Counted from the stretch's first letter, positions 1 through 8,395 are shown. The stretch: DNA of 16,621 nucleotides from Verrucomicrobiales bacterium (GCA_024233305.1 JACKPV010000004.1:1-16621), one strand, 5' to 3'. The notes: generated by a model from the letters alone, not told the origin. Made by a program: numbers and translations.

Positions 1-3000
1 ATCGGCAGGGTTACGGCACAGCGCCGGCGAACCTCCTCAGTGGGGGCCAGCACGGATTCTCCGGGGGCAGTCCAGAGAAGGACATCACCCGGATCCAGCA
101 GATCATCCTCGGACAGATAGAGCAGGTCGAACCAGGCTTGTGCCCCGGCCCGACCCTGGTTGCGGACGGTCCATTCGGCGGGAATCGCGTTGCCGACCGC
201 GGCTTCCGGTGGGACCTCGAGATCCGACGGTTCCAGGTCAGGCCCGATCACCTCGACCAGGCGCGCTCGGAGGTTGTTCGATTCGTTCACCTCGGCAACG
301 CTGGATTTGGCGCCCGCGTCGGTGACCAACAACAGGAAGTAGGCGCCATCCTCAAGCCCGGGCAACTTCGGCTCGGCCTCCTGCGTGTAGGCCTGGTTGG
401 CCGGCAGGTCGGTCTTGATGGTCCAGCTCGCAAGCCGGAGGTCGTCCCCGCTGAGTTCCGGATCGTCCGACAGGTACAAGTGATCCTCCCAAGGCTGCCC
501 GGCGACAGATTCGCCCGCATTCCCGGCCCGATACCCGAACGCGAACGGGACGCCGGTTGGCAGCCAGTCGTCGGTTTCAAGTTCGAGTGGCAACAGGTCC
601 GGCAGGAGGAGTCCGGGGGCGGAGCCCGTTACGGTCGGATCCGTGCCGGCCTTGAACTCCGCCAACGCGTTGTGCCCATCCTTGTCCCCGTCCGACAGGG
701 CATCCTTGGCATCGGTCGGGTCGAGTCCAAACCGCACCTCCCAGCCGTCCGGCAACCCGTCTCCGTCCGTGTCATCGTCGCAAGGGTCCGTCTCACCGGG
801 ATCGAGATGGCCGTTGGCGTTCGCATCCTCAACGCCATCCAGGATGCCGTCGTCATCGGAGTCCGGATCTTCGACCGAGGTACAGGTCTGAGCCTCCAAC
901 TCGTTGGGAAGCTGGTCCCGGTCGATGTCGTCGTCCTGGGCGATGACGATGGTGACCTCATCCGATGTCCGCTGCGCCCACCCATCCCGGGCGTCGACCC
1001 GCACGCGATGGATCCCCGGCGAAAGCTGGGAGGCGCTAAGGCACGAGCCGTAGCCGATCAGCCCGTCGCGGTCGGACAACCATCGCACATCCTCCGCCGG
1101 GAGTTCACCGGACTCGGGATCGCGGACATCCGCCTGGAACAGAACGGGCAGCCCCTCGCCGAACACCTGCATGAAGCCGGGAGTTCGGATGGCGACGCGC
1201 GGTGGCAGATCGCCCTTGATCAGCGGGCTGACCACGGCAGCGGTTTCATTCAGGCCGTCGCTGGCCACGACCCGGATCTCCGCCTGAACCCCGCCCGGCA
1301 GGTCGGCCAGGTTCAGCGTGGCGTTCCGGCCGAGGGCGTTCTGACGCAAGGATTGCCACGTGGCTGCCGGCGAAGGCCGGTAATCGATCCGATAAGTGAG
1401 GGTGTCGGACTTGGTGTCCTCCCCCAGCCAATCGACCAAGACAGTGCCGGTGGCAGGCCAGGTTTGACCCGGTTTGGGCACGGTGATGGCGAGCGAAGGC
1501 GTGACCGGCGAGGCAGTCACCCGGGCAAGGACGAAATCCTCGTGATAGAGGACGGCTTCGGCGAGTTCACCGGCAACCGGCAGGGCCTGATGGAAGAAGC
1601 CCTCGTTGTCCCGGGTGGCTTCCAGTTCGAAGTGGCGTTTGAACGTGGCCGAGCCTTTCGCGTCGTAGAGTTCCAGACGATAGGGACCCTGCCCCGGCTG
1701 GACGGAGAAACCGGCCGGGTGAAACTGGCGGGCACCACGGGACATCCACACATTGCCGGGGCGGACCCAGCCACTGAAGTGGAGGTATTCCTCCGAAACG
1801 GGCGGTTCGGCGCGGCGAAAGATCGGCTGCTCCCGCACCGTCGCTGACATCGCGGGATCGAAGGCATCAAAGTAGTCCGTCAACCAGTCCCAAGTGTACC
1901 GACCGATCCAGCGGTTGCCCCACAACCCGACATCCTCCATCAGCAGGTCACGCTCCGTCCAGGGGCTCTTGTAGTGGACCCCGCAGTTGAGTCCGACTCC
2001 ACCAGGATTCGCGCCGATCTCGCCAATTGAGCCGCGCGGGAGCAGGATTCCGCTCGGGGCGCGGTAGTTGGGGTAGTCAGTGTTGCATTCCCGCAGGAGG
2101 TCCTCCCAGAAGGGCGCGTTGCGGCCGAAGCTCTCCAACCAAAACTCGTTTCGTCGCCAGTCATCCTCGGCCACGAGCGGCTTCATCCCCAGCCCCCGGA
2201 GCATCCAGGGAGCAAAATCGGTCGCCAACGAAAAGTAGCCGTCGATGAGGTAGGTGGCGGTATGAAGCCCGACCTCATCCAGTCGCAGGTCCGTGTCTGC
2301 GAGGCCAACCCGGAACTCCGGCCCGGGCGTATCGGGGGGCGGTGGTGGATTGGCGGCAATGTGGCCGAGCAATTGAACGAAGGCCTGGCCGTCGGCATCC
2401 CTGGGGTCGGACGCCGAAAGCGTGATGTCCACCACGTCGGCGAAACGCGCGTGGATCCGGTTGCCGGGCAGGGGCAGCCAGTAAAGCCCCTCGCCCGAAA
2501 TGCGGAGCTGCCTCAACGCATCCTCTTCACTGGGTTCCTCGAACACGGTGGTCGTGCCGTCGTCGTGCTGGACCGTCACGCGGAGCCGATACACCCGCCA
2601 GTTCAGATGCCGTTCGGTATCGTGGAAGACCACATCGCGGCCGGTGTTGTTCCGCGGGTTGTACATGCCGTCTCCCTCGGGCACACCGTTGAACGGGTTC
2701 ACCGTGGCGACGAACTCCACATGGCCGGGCGCGGTCCATTCGATGGGGATGACAAAGTCAAATCCGTGGGTGTAGTCCGACCGCGCACCGTAAAGGTCAT
2801 CATCCATCCCGCGCCAGCGTTGGGTAAGCCAGTGGTCTCCCGGTGAGAGTCGCACGCGGTTCAACGCGCGGAGCGGGCGTTCCGCCAGCGGCTCGCCCCC
2901 CCGATACGCCATGAGACTGCAGTCCACGCCGCGGACCTGGACTCCGGTCTCGACGTGGGCATAAACCCGCACGGCCGTCGGTTTGTTGGCGATCAACCGA

Positions 3001-4064
3001 TGAGCATGGTCGCCGCTCTGAATCACCTGAAGGACCTCCAAACCGTCCGCCACGAAGTTCTGATTCTCCGGCAGGACCGGCGGTGGCGGTCGCGGGACGT
3101 CATAGTAGATGTAGCTGGTTGCCGTGCCCAGGTTCCCCCCCACGTCAGTGGCGCGTATCTCGACACGGTGGAATCCCTCGGTGGCCGAGAGACGGAGGGG
3201 AGCGCTGAACACGATCGTCGGGGCCACCCCGATCGGCACGATCGGCTGCCAGTCGTTCCAGGTCGCCGGCCCCCGGGAGGGGACCACCCCGGAACGGGCT
3301 TCGATCAAAGTCACGCCGAGATTCTCTTCGATGTATCCCGCCACGGTGATCACCGCGGAGTCGGTCACATTGCGGGCGGGTGCCTCGTCTGTATCCGGCG
3401 CCGGGCTCGTCAGATGCACCACCGGTGGGATCAGGTCTTCGATGGGCGGGGGTTTGTCCCCCTCCCAGACCCGAATCCGGATTCCGTCGATCACCTCCGG
3501 GGCGGCCGAACTGCCATAGGTCACCCGAAACGCTCCGATGGCGCCGGTTGGCGAAGTCACGGTCAGGGTGTTGGCCGCCGTGGGACCGACCGGCTCGGAT
3601 CCCAGGCCCAACGAATCCTCGATCCCCAGGGGGACGAACACATCCCCAGCCCGGCGACCGGCACGCAGCGTGGCGGTCACGGGAGAGGCGGCGTGCTCGC
3701 TCAGCCCGACCGCCAGTTCCACCTGATCGGAGCTGAAACCCACCAGCACGAACTCCACCGCATCGTTCGCACTCCCGAATTCATTGCCGCTGAATGGCCG
3801 GTTGCGCAGGGCACGATCCCCGGAGGCGGTGGGAGTGGCGGGCGTGAACACTTCCGGTTGGCTGCCGTAAACCCCTTGGATCAGCACGCCGCGACCTCCG
3901 CCCAAATCGGCGTACGCCTGGTGGGCTCCGTCGAACCCGTAACCGTTCGCGAGGGTATCGAAATCGAGGGTAGCCTCCGCGGCTTGGGCAAGCAGGCCAA
4001 GCCCGGCAACCAACCAAGGGAGACGACGAAGCGAGGTAACACGGATTGAATGACTCATGTTCAT
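1..4064 (-). CDS. Large secreted protein with Asp-rich calcium-type repeats and CARDB domains (partial, runs off left edge)
   Basis: The frame is open without a stop from ATG at 4064 to position 1, about 1354 codons, so the C-terminus is missing. AGGAG (4076-4072) lies 7 nt upstream of this ATG and decides the start. The product begins with a signal peptide: a basic stretch (RVTSLRR), a hydrophobic core (LPWLVAGLGLLAQ) and a likely cleavage after AAEA near residue 31. A jelly-roll-like N-terminal part follows, then beta-rich Ig-like segments. Residues about 1040-1145 hold DxDxDG-type loops (DPDSDDDG, DDDTDGDGLPDGWE), as in thrombospondin-3/dockerin-like calcium-binding repeats. From about 1150 to the edge lie at least two CARDB-like domains; VNESNN ends the first. 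Such proteins are usually surface-anchored or secreted adhesin- or matrix-like proteins; no catalytic motif was recognised. Its 5' end faces the DGR across 570 bp of repeats and no functional link is evident. Certain as a gene, moderate for the domains. Confidence 0.93.
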   Translation of the reverse strand, partial: MNMSHSIRVTSLRRLPWLVAGLGLLAQAAEATLDFDTLANGYGFDGAHQAYADLGGGRGVLIQGVYGSQPEVFTPATPTASGDRALRNRPFSGNEFGSANDAVEFVLVGFSSDQVELAVGLSEHAASPVTATLRAGRRAGDVFVPLGIEDSLGLGSEPVGPTAANTLTVTSPTGAIGAFRVTYGSSAAPEVIDGIRIRVWEGDKPPPIEDLIPPVVHLTSPAPDTDEAPARNVTDSAVITVAGYIEENLGVTLIEARSGVVPSRGPATWNDWQPIVPIGVAPTIVFSAPLRLSATEGFHRVEIRATDVGGNLGTATSYIYYDVPRPPPPVLPENQNFVADGLEVLQVIQSGDHAHRLIANKPTAVRVYAHVETGVQVRGVDCSLMAYRGGEPLAERPLRALNRVRLSPGDHWLTQRWRGMDDDLYGARSDYTHGFDFVIPIEWTAPGHVEFVATVNPFNGVPEGDGMYNPRNNTGRDVVFHDTERHLNWRVYRLRVTVQHDDGTTTVFEEPSEEDALRQLRISGEGLYWLPLPGNRIHARFADVVDITLSASDPRDADGQAFVQLLGHIAANPPPPPDTPGPEFRVGLADTDLRLDEVGLHTATYLIDGYFSLATDFAPWMLRGLGMKPLVAEDDWRRNEFWLESFGRNAPFWEDLLRECNTDYPNYRAPSGILLPRGSIGEIGANPGGVGLNCGVHYKSPWTERDLLMEDVGLWGNRWIGRYTWDWLTDYFDAFDPAMSATVREQPIFRRAEPPVSEEYLHFSGWVRPGNVWMSRGARQFHPAGFSVQPGQGPYRLELYDAKGSATFKRHFELEATRDNEGFFHQALPVAGELAEAVLYHEDFVLARVTASPVTPSLAITVPKPGQTWPATGTVLVDWLGEDTKSDTLTYRIDYRPSPAATWQSLRQNALGRNATLNLADLPGGVQAEIRVVASDGLNETAAVVSPLIKGDLPPRVAIRTPGFMQVFGEGLPVLFQADVRDPESGELPAEDVRWLSDRDGLIGYGSCLSASQLSPGIHRVRVDARDGWAQRTSDEVTIVIAQDDDIDRDQLPNELEAQTCTSVEDPDSDDDGILDGVEDANANGHLDPGETDPCDDDTDGDGLPDGWEVRFGLDPTDAKDALSDGDKDGHNALAEFKAGTDPTVTGSAPGLLLPDLLPLELETDDWLPTGVPFAFGYRAGNAGESVAGQPWEDHLYLSDDPELSGDDLRLASWTIKTDLPANQAYTQEAEPKLPGLEDGAYFLLLVTDAGAKSSVAEVNESNNLRARLVEVIGPDLEPSDLEVPPEAAVGNAIPAEWTVRNQGRAGAQAWFDLLYLSEDDLLDPGDVLLWTAPGESVLAPTEEVRRRCAVTLP

Positions 4065-4213
4065 GCATGCACTCCTGCGTTTGACGCTGCTGCCCATGCC
4101 ACGGCCCGGGCGGTATCAGACCCTGGTGGCTTGAGCGGAGTCTGTATCTCCCCACCGGGTATTGCCAAGCGGAAAGCCCGGCCCCACAACAGGGCCAGTG
4201 ACAAGGTCGTAGC

Positions 4214-4382
4214 GCAGACCTCCGAGTCTGCTGTATCGCGGGTTTCCAAACCCGCACGCCACGCGAGGATCCGGGAGCCCGGCCGATGGGGAAACCGGCG
4301 CCCCGGAATGCAGGCGAAACAACCCTCGGCGGACGCGAGTCCGCCACTGCGGAGGGGTACGTTAGGCGAACGCCAGTTCGCC
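4214..4382. repeat. Cluster of four short intergenic palindromes
   Basis: Four hairpin-forming units are visible: GCAGAC/GTCTGC (4214-4231), GCGGGTTT-CC-AAACCCGC (4238-4255), GGCGGAC-GCGA-GTCCGCC (4328-4345) and GGCGAAC-GCCA-GTTCGCC (4365-4382). Arm sequence varies but arms stay self-complementary, and the 7-bp-arm/4-nt-loop form recurs at 9823, 9903 and 11784. This looks like a genome-wide REP-like family; copy number cannot be judged from this window. Confidence 0.7.
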
Positions 4383-4489
4383 GCTACGCTACGGGAGGAA
4401 TGACGGGCGATGACTTTCGTCCCGCGTTGCGGGATTACCGGCCACCGCCCGTCGCCGCGTGTTTTCCCCGCGGGTGCGGAACGTGGAGA

Positions 4490-4514
4490 CACGGATGACA
4501 CCGATTTCACGGAT
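4490..4514. repeat. Three 7-bp direct repeats at 9-nt period
   Basis: CACGGAT, CACCGAT and CACGGAT start at 4490, 4499 and 4508. The spacing is regular but the array is short. It could be an intergenic repeat fragment; no function is assigned. Confidence 0.5.
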
Positions 4515-4634
4515 TCGCCACGCCTCAGCCGCCTGCGCGGGGCGTGGAACGGGCGGTTAGGTGACCTCTTGGCACTCGCCGGGCAGGGGCGTTCCCCACC
4601 CGGCACCTCGCCGAATCTCCGGTGTCGCCACCTT

Positions 4635-4772
4635 GCTGCCGACGCCAACCCCACCCACACACATCGAAACCCGATGTTGTTGTTACGGTTGTCGGGCGTG
4701 TTGTTGTTGCGATACGCACAGGACAGGTTCTCGGGATTGTTGTTGGCCCACGACCCGCCCCGCAACACGCGC
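4635..4772 (-). repeat. DGR template repeat (TR)
   Basis: This 138-bp segment matches the 3' ends of both target genes (VR1 and VR2) from GCGCGTGTTG (starting at 4772) to GGCAGC (ending at 4635). Read on the minus strand in the VR frame it encodes LRGGSWANNNPENLSC, then AYRNNNTPDNRNNNIGFRC, with nearly all variable positions written as AAC. All core differences from either VR fall on its adenines: 17 of 27 in VR1 and 16 of 27 in VR2. Every A-containing codon of the core is a type (AAC, AAT, GAC, ATC, TAT, GAG, ACG) that cannot become a stop by changing A. No FGE coding sequence (NVWEWC) precedes it, so it is a template and not a decayed third gene. The A-poor, G-rich 3' part (about 4635-4668) is the expected initiation-of-mutagenic-homology region. 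Confidence 0.95.
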
Positions 4773-4826
4773 TTCGGCCGCCCACACCACTTCCCGGGAT
4801 GAATGCGGTCCCGGAAATCGCATCCG

Positions 4827-4843
4827 CCGCCGCTGCGCGACGG
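4827..4843 (-). other. GC-rich triloop hairpin downstream of VR1
   Basis: On the minus strand CCGTCGC and GCGGCGG pair (one T-G wobble) around a GCA loop, 72 nt beyond VR1 and between VR1 and TR. A similar hairpin lies downstream of VR2 (11808-11822). Known DGRs use hairpin/cruciform elements just past the VR to aid retrohoming. Assigning that role here is inference, and the distance is longer than in the Bordetella phage case. Confidence 0.4.
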
Positions 4844-4858
4844 GGGAAAGAGAAAACA

Positions 4859-4908
4859 GAAAAAGGGAAAAGGGCAAAAGGTTCAAAGAACAAAGGGTAA
4901 ACGCGCGG
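4859..4908 (-). repeat. Pyrimidine-rich 3' flank of target 1, shared with target 2
   Basis: The 50 nt after the target 1 stop codon are a CTTT-rich tract (minus-strand reading). They align without gaps to the 50 nt after the target 2 stop (11824-11873), with 42 of 50 identical. The sequence is absent after TR, where homology ends at GGCAGC. It may be a target-site element or a relic of gene duplication. Confidence 0.7.
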
Positions 4909-7900
4909 TCACCCTGCTGCCGACGCCAACCCCACCCACACACATCGAAACCCGACGTCGTAGAGACGGAAGTCGGGCGCGAAGTTGCGGCGATACGCAC
5001 AGGACAGGTACTCGGGACTGAAGTCGGCCCACGACCCGCCCCGCAACACGCGCGATGACTTTGTCTCCTCATTGTACCAGTTCTCACACCACTCCCAGAC
5101 ATTGCCGGCCAGGTCGGCGATGCCTTCCGGTGTCGAGCCGCTGGGATAGACGCCAACGGGGGTGGGTGCGCCAACATTGTGATTCCAGTTGGCCAAGCGC
5201 TCGTCGGGGGCGGAATCACCCCACGGATACTCCCGGCCTTCCGTGCCCGCAGCCGCTCGTTCCCATTCTGCTTCGTCGGGCAGCCGGGCGCCCCGCCACT
5301 TGGCATAGGCGCTCGCCTCGAACCAACTCACGCCCACCACGGGCCGGGTAGGATGTGCGACTTGTTCCTCCCACTCACGGGGTTCGGACCACTGCCCGAA
5401 TCCGCCTGCCGGCCACCATTGCTCATCGCGGTATCCTCCGGCGTCGATGAACTCGGCATACTCTTGCACCGTTACCGGATAGCGGCCGATGGAGTAAGCA
5501 TCGAGGCGGACCGGGCACTTGCCCCGCCGCGTTTTGAAATCGCAGGCGGACAGATTCACCCAGTTTCCTGCGCGGGCCGAGTTCGCGAATCTCGGGTCTC
5601 CAGCCTGACCCAGCGCCTCCGCGGCGGCGATGGCATCCCGGATTGGAACAGCAGCGGACTTCTCCGGGTGAAAGATCGCCATGACACGTTCCATGAGCGC
5701 GGGGTAGCGGGGATCCTTCGGCTCAAATCGCATGACCGTGAGATCACGCAGAACCGCCCCCAGGAGCCCGGCGCATTGCGCTTGATCGGCCAGCGCAGCA
5801 TCCGCCTCCAGGTTGTCGAGGATCGTGCCGACCATCTGCTGGGTAAGACGTTCGCCGCGGCGCTTCCGGAATTCCATGGCAAATAGCGCAACCGTCTCGC
5901 GCCACTCCGAGGCATACAGTTTCCGCGGTTGCCGGAGGAGACGGGAGTTGCGGTCCTCGCCATCGAGGGCGGCCAGCGCGCAAGCGGCAAGGTACTCCTG
6001 AAATGTCAGATGCCAGAACAGCACCTCCCCGCCTCGGCCCACCACAATGCCGCTGTCCAGTTCCTCCTCCAGAAGGAAGCGCTCCGCGGCCGGAACCCGC
6101 TCTTGCTCTGGGAGATCATACCAGTGATGAGCGATCTGTTCCGCGGCCCAGCGGCGGGGGGCCTGTCGTTTCCGCCCTCCCTCCGCATCCTGCATGGCCA
6201 GCGCCAGTTCGGCCATGCGCTCCAGGGTCAAATCGGGGGATAGACGATCGGGTTTGCTCTCCCGTGACAAAGCCAGCCACTTCATGATGGACTCATACAG
6301 GTCCACTCGTTGCTCCGGCATCCGTCTCTCGTTCCAATGCACCACCGCGAGAGCGGTCAACATCACCGGATTGCGGGCGAGACGACGGATTTCCGGTCGG
6401 CACCGCAGGGCCTCCGTCAGTTCGGCACGGTGGGACTGCACCCGATCGGGAGTGTCATGGAACAGCGCCTCGGACCATTTTCCGAAGAATCCGTCCACGG
6501 CAGCATCGGTCAGCGGCTCGATGCGGGCCGGCGTGAAGCCAGGCAACACGACGCTGTCCACGTAGGCGCCGGGACGGCTCGTCACCACAAACCGGCAACG
6601 AGAGTAGGTCGCGGCCGCTTGTTGCACGATCGCGCTGATTCTCTCTCGAACCGCCACCGTGGGCGCTTCATCCAGGCCGTCGAGCAGAAGGATCGCCGTC
6701 CCGTCCTCAAAGTGCTTGCGGAAGTACCCGGCATCGAGGTTCCAGAGCCATCGCGAGGCGGACTCGCCAAGGAAGACTGCCAGCCAATCCGGCGAGTGAG
6801 GGTCATCGGGCAACCCTGGCCCGGCTGCCTGGCGCTTCTCAAGGTGGTCGGCCAGCTCGGCAACGCGGATCAGGACCGGCAGCGGGCGCTCAGCGAGCCC
6901 CAGACGCTTCGCCGCGACCTCGGGGTCGCGACCCAGCCAGGAGTCGCACAAGGCCGCTGAAATCCGGTGCACGAACGTGCTCTTGCCGGCCCCCGGATCG
7001 CCCACGATGACAAGCCTGGGCATTTGCAGCGCTTTGTGTAGCTCCGGATGCGCTGACTCCTCCACTTCCACAAGTCCCGGCTTGTCAGCGCGCCGTGGCT
7101 CGCGTTCCCAGCCCGCCATCGTGAGAGGGATGTACAACTCCTCGATGGGAAACCGGTGCGCCTTACCGCCGCCCACCGATAGGCCGCGGATGTCGATGTG
7201 CGACGTGTAGGCGTAGAGCCAGGAAAGATAGGCGGTCGGATCGCGTTGAATTCGGGGGGCGGCAAGAGTTCGAAACTCCGCCCGCACGGCATCGGTCACG
7301 GGATACGGACATTCGGCGTCGTCGTTGCCGGGGAACCGCTGAACCGAGGTGAGCGCGATTCCTTCGTCGTTCAACAGCGAGCGGGCATCGAGCAGGTGTT
7401 GGCGCAGGGGTTTCTCGGAGAGCTCCGGCAGATCAAGTTTGATGTCCCCCGCGTTCTTCGGAAAGTTGTAGTGAAAGGCGAAGAAGCCCATCCCCTCCCT
7501 CTGGATGCTGGCCGTACAGAAATGCTTGAGGATGTGCAACTGCTCTTTCGGTGGGATCTTTTCCCAGGGATGCCGTTCCAGGAAATCCTTGGGAAGGCGT
7601 CGAGCGTCAGCATCAAGCGCATCCCCGATCCGGAGCAGATGGATCAGCATCATCAACCGGACCGCTGGGGCCACCTGATGACAACGCTTGTTCTCTCGGT
7701 ACTTCTGCGGAACGGCGGAAACGGGCCCAACATGATGCCGGGAGAGGATCGCCATGAGTTGCGCCTCTTGGGAAAAGGACTGCGCCTGAAGGGCGAACTC
7801 CGGGTACTCGCGTTCCTTAACTGGTCTGCACGCATCCCGGATCATCCGCTCGCTCAGGAACGAATGCCTCTGGCGTATCTGCTCAAGCAGAGAATAGTCC

Positions 7901-8286
7901 AGAGCGGCAATCTGCTCAGACGAGACAGCAATCCCCTCGGCCTGCAACAGGGCCGGACAAACGCACTGCATACCCACGTCATGCAGGTAACACGCGCCAA
8001 TCAGGAGAAACGCCTCCTCCGGCTCCAGGACGTGCCCCTGGTTAGCGGACAGCCAGTCAGCCAATCGGGCGATGATGCGGCCCGAATGGGCCAAACCGTG
8101 CGTGGTGAAGTGGTGATGATGCGGATGTTCCCACAACTTCCCGCAAGCGGCCACGATCTCGCTCAAATGAGCGAGGTGATCCCCGTCAATTGATTCGATC
8201 GCCCCCAGCCACTTGCGGATCTGAGCCGAAGCTTTGTCACCCTCAGCATTCAAGCCGGGCAGGCTCATGAGACCATCAATTGTCAT
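4909..8286 (-). CDS. DGR target 1: HD-NACHT-FGE/C-type-lectin-like variable protein (1125 aa)
   Basis: The start ATG at 8286 has a strong ribosome site, GGAGGT, 5 nt away. Domains in order: an HD-type metal phosphohydrolase at about 50-230 (H63/H67, H102-D103, H184/H185, D222); a NACHT-type STAND NTPase at about 420-770 with Walker A GDPGAGKST (429-437), Walker B LLLDGLDE (533-540), TSRPG (569-573) and the NACHT-typical HLTFQEYLAA (759-768); an alpha-helical linker; and an FGE-sulfatase/CLec fold at about 908-1120 (GRYPVT, RLPDEAEWERAAAG, LAGNVWEWC, LRGGSW, GFRCVW). The last 46 or so residues are VR1. Known family logic is that the NTPase oligomerises when the C-terminal sensor binds, activating the effector. 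The HD domain is the probable effector, perhaps hydrolysing nucleotides (inference). The FGE-like fold should act as a binding scaffold, not an enzyme. RT lies 110 nt upstream on the same strand and TR lies downstream. Confidence 0.95.
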   Translation of the reverse strand: MTIDGLMSLPGLNAEGDKASAQIRKWLGAIESIDGDHLAHLSEIVAACGKLWEHPHHHHFTTHGLAHSGRIIARLADWLSANQGHVLEPEEAFLLIGACYLHDVGMQCVCPALLQAEGIAVSSEQIAALDYSLLEQIRQRHSFLSERMIRDACRPVKEREYPEFALQAQSFSQEAQLMAILSRHHVGPVSAVPQKYRENKRCHQVAPAVRLMMLIHLLRIGDALDADARRLPKDFLERHPWEKIPPKEQLHILKHFCTASIQREGMGFFAFHYNFPKNAGDIKLDLPELSEKPLRQHLLDARSLLNDEGIALTSVQRFPGNDDAECPYPVTDAVRAEFRTLAAPRIQRDPTAYLSWLYAYTSHIDIRGLSVGGGKAHRFPIEELYIPLTMAGWEREPRRADKPGLVEVEESAHPELHKALQMPRLVIVGDPGAGKSTFVHRISAALCDSWLGRDPEVAAKRLGLAERPLPVLIRVAELADHLEKRQAAGPGLPDDPHSPDWLAVFLGESASRWLWNLDAGYFRKHFEDGTAILLLDGLDEAPTVAVRERISAIVQQAAATYSRCRFVVTSRPGAYVDSVVLPGFTPARIEPLTDAAVDGFFGKWSEALFHDTPDRVQSHRAELTEALRCRPEIRRLARNPVMLTALAVVHWNERRMPEQRVDLYESIMKWLALSRESKPDRLSPDLTLERMAELALAMQDAEGGRKRQAPRRWAAEQIAHHWYDLPEQERVPAAERFLLEEELDSGIVVGRGGEVLFWHLTFQEYLAACALAALDGEDRNSRLLRQPRKLYASEWRETVALFAMEFRKRRGERLTQQMVGTILDNLEADAALADQAQCAGLLGAVLRDLTVMRFEPKDPRYPALMERVMAIFHPEKSAAVPIRDAIAAAEALGQAGDPRFANSARAGNWVNLSACDFKTRRGKCPVRLDAYSIGRYPVTVQEYAEFIDAGGYRDEQWWPAGGFGQWSEPREWEEQVAHPTRPVVGVSWFEASAYAKWRGARLPDEAEWERAAAGTEGREYPWGDSAPDERLANWNHNVGAPTPVGVYPSGSTPEGIADLAGNVWEWCENWYNEETKSSRVLRGGSWADFSPEYLSCAYRRNFAPDFRLYDVGFRCVWVGLASAAG
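4916..5053 (-). repeat. DGR variable repeat VR1 (3' end of target 1)
   Basis: VR1 is 138 bp long, the same length as TR and without gaps. Core codon changes relative to TR include AAC to GAC, AAC to TTC, AAT to AGT, AAC to TAC, AAC to CGC, ACG to GCG, AAC to CTC and ATC to GTC. All 17 changed bases are A in TR and no non-A base differs in the core. The 5' anchor (GCGCGTGTTGCGG through TGGGCC) and the 3' G-rich anchor (TCGGGTTTCGATG through GGCAGC) are identical. The repeat encodes residues about 1079-1124 of target 1, and the stop follows a few bases later. Confidence 0.96.
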
Positions 8287-8325
8287 CGGTTACCTCCGAA
8301 CGGTGTTGCTGATTCGATTGGCGGA

Positions 8326-8353
8326 ATACTAACCACACGAAGGGCTTCGGCAA
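8326..8353 (-). promoter_or_regulatory. Possible sigma70-type promoter for target 1
   Basis: On the minus strand TTGCCG (8353-8348) and TAGTAT (8331-8326) are separated by 16 nt in the RT-target 1 gap, 40 nt upstream of the target 1 start codon. This is a loose match. Transcription from RT through target 1 is equally possible. Confidence 0.3.
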
Positions 8354-8395
8354 CAGCTTTCCTGTCTGGATCACAAGCGTGGAGGTCAGTCTCCG

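Larger units (their letters stand above)
4065..4634. other. Non-coding gap with palindromic and short direct repeats
   Basis: No convincing gene lies here. ORFs that cross it have the Arg/Pro/Ser-rich composition of shadow frames and include the TR read as protein. The gap holds four short palindromes (4214-4382), a CACGGAT-type triple repeat (4490-4514) and GC-rich sequence directly downstream of TR in its transcribed (minus) direction. That last part, about 4515-4634, may be the 3' portion of the TR RNA, which in known DGRs extends past the repeat and binds the RT. This role is inferred from position only. Confidence 0.6.

Noticed and set aside
138..1847. 569-aa plus-strand ORF
   Set aside because: It is antisense to the secreted CARDB protein, whose frame runs uninterrupted from 4064 to 1 with a signal peptide and domain motifs. 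The plus ORF has no recognisable motif.
4061..4768. Minus-strand ORF beginning with the LRGGSW motif, possibly a third FGE-type gene or pseudogene
   Set aside because: It starts inside the template repeat, lacks upstream FGE sequence, and its variable positions are nearly all AAC. Past the repeat it is low-quality shadow sequence through the palindromes. It is TR, not a gene.
4909..5600. Target C-terminus as a true formylglycine-generating enzyme
   Set aside because: The fold motifs are present, but the closely spaced paired cysteines expected of the catalytic motif are not seen, and the region where they would fall overlaps the mutable codons. A binding scaffold fits better.
7198..8193. 331-aa plus-strand ORF
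   Set aside because: It lies antisense to the HD domain part of target 1, and its composition and lack of motifs mark it as a shadow.
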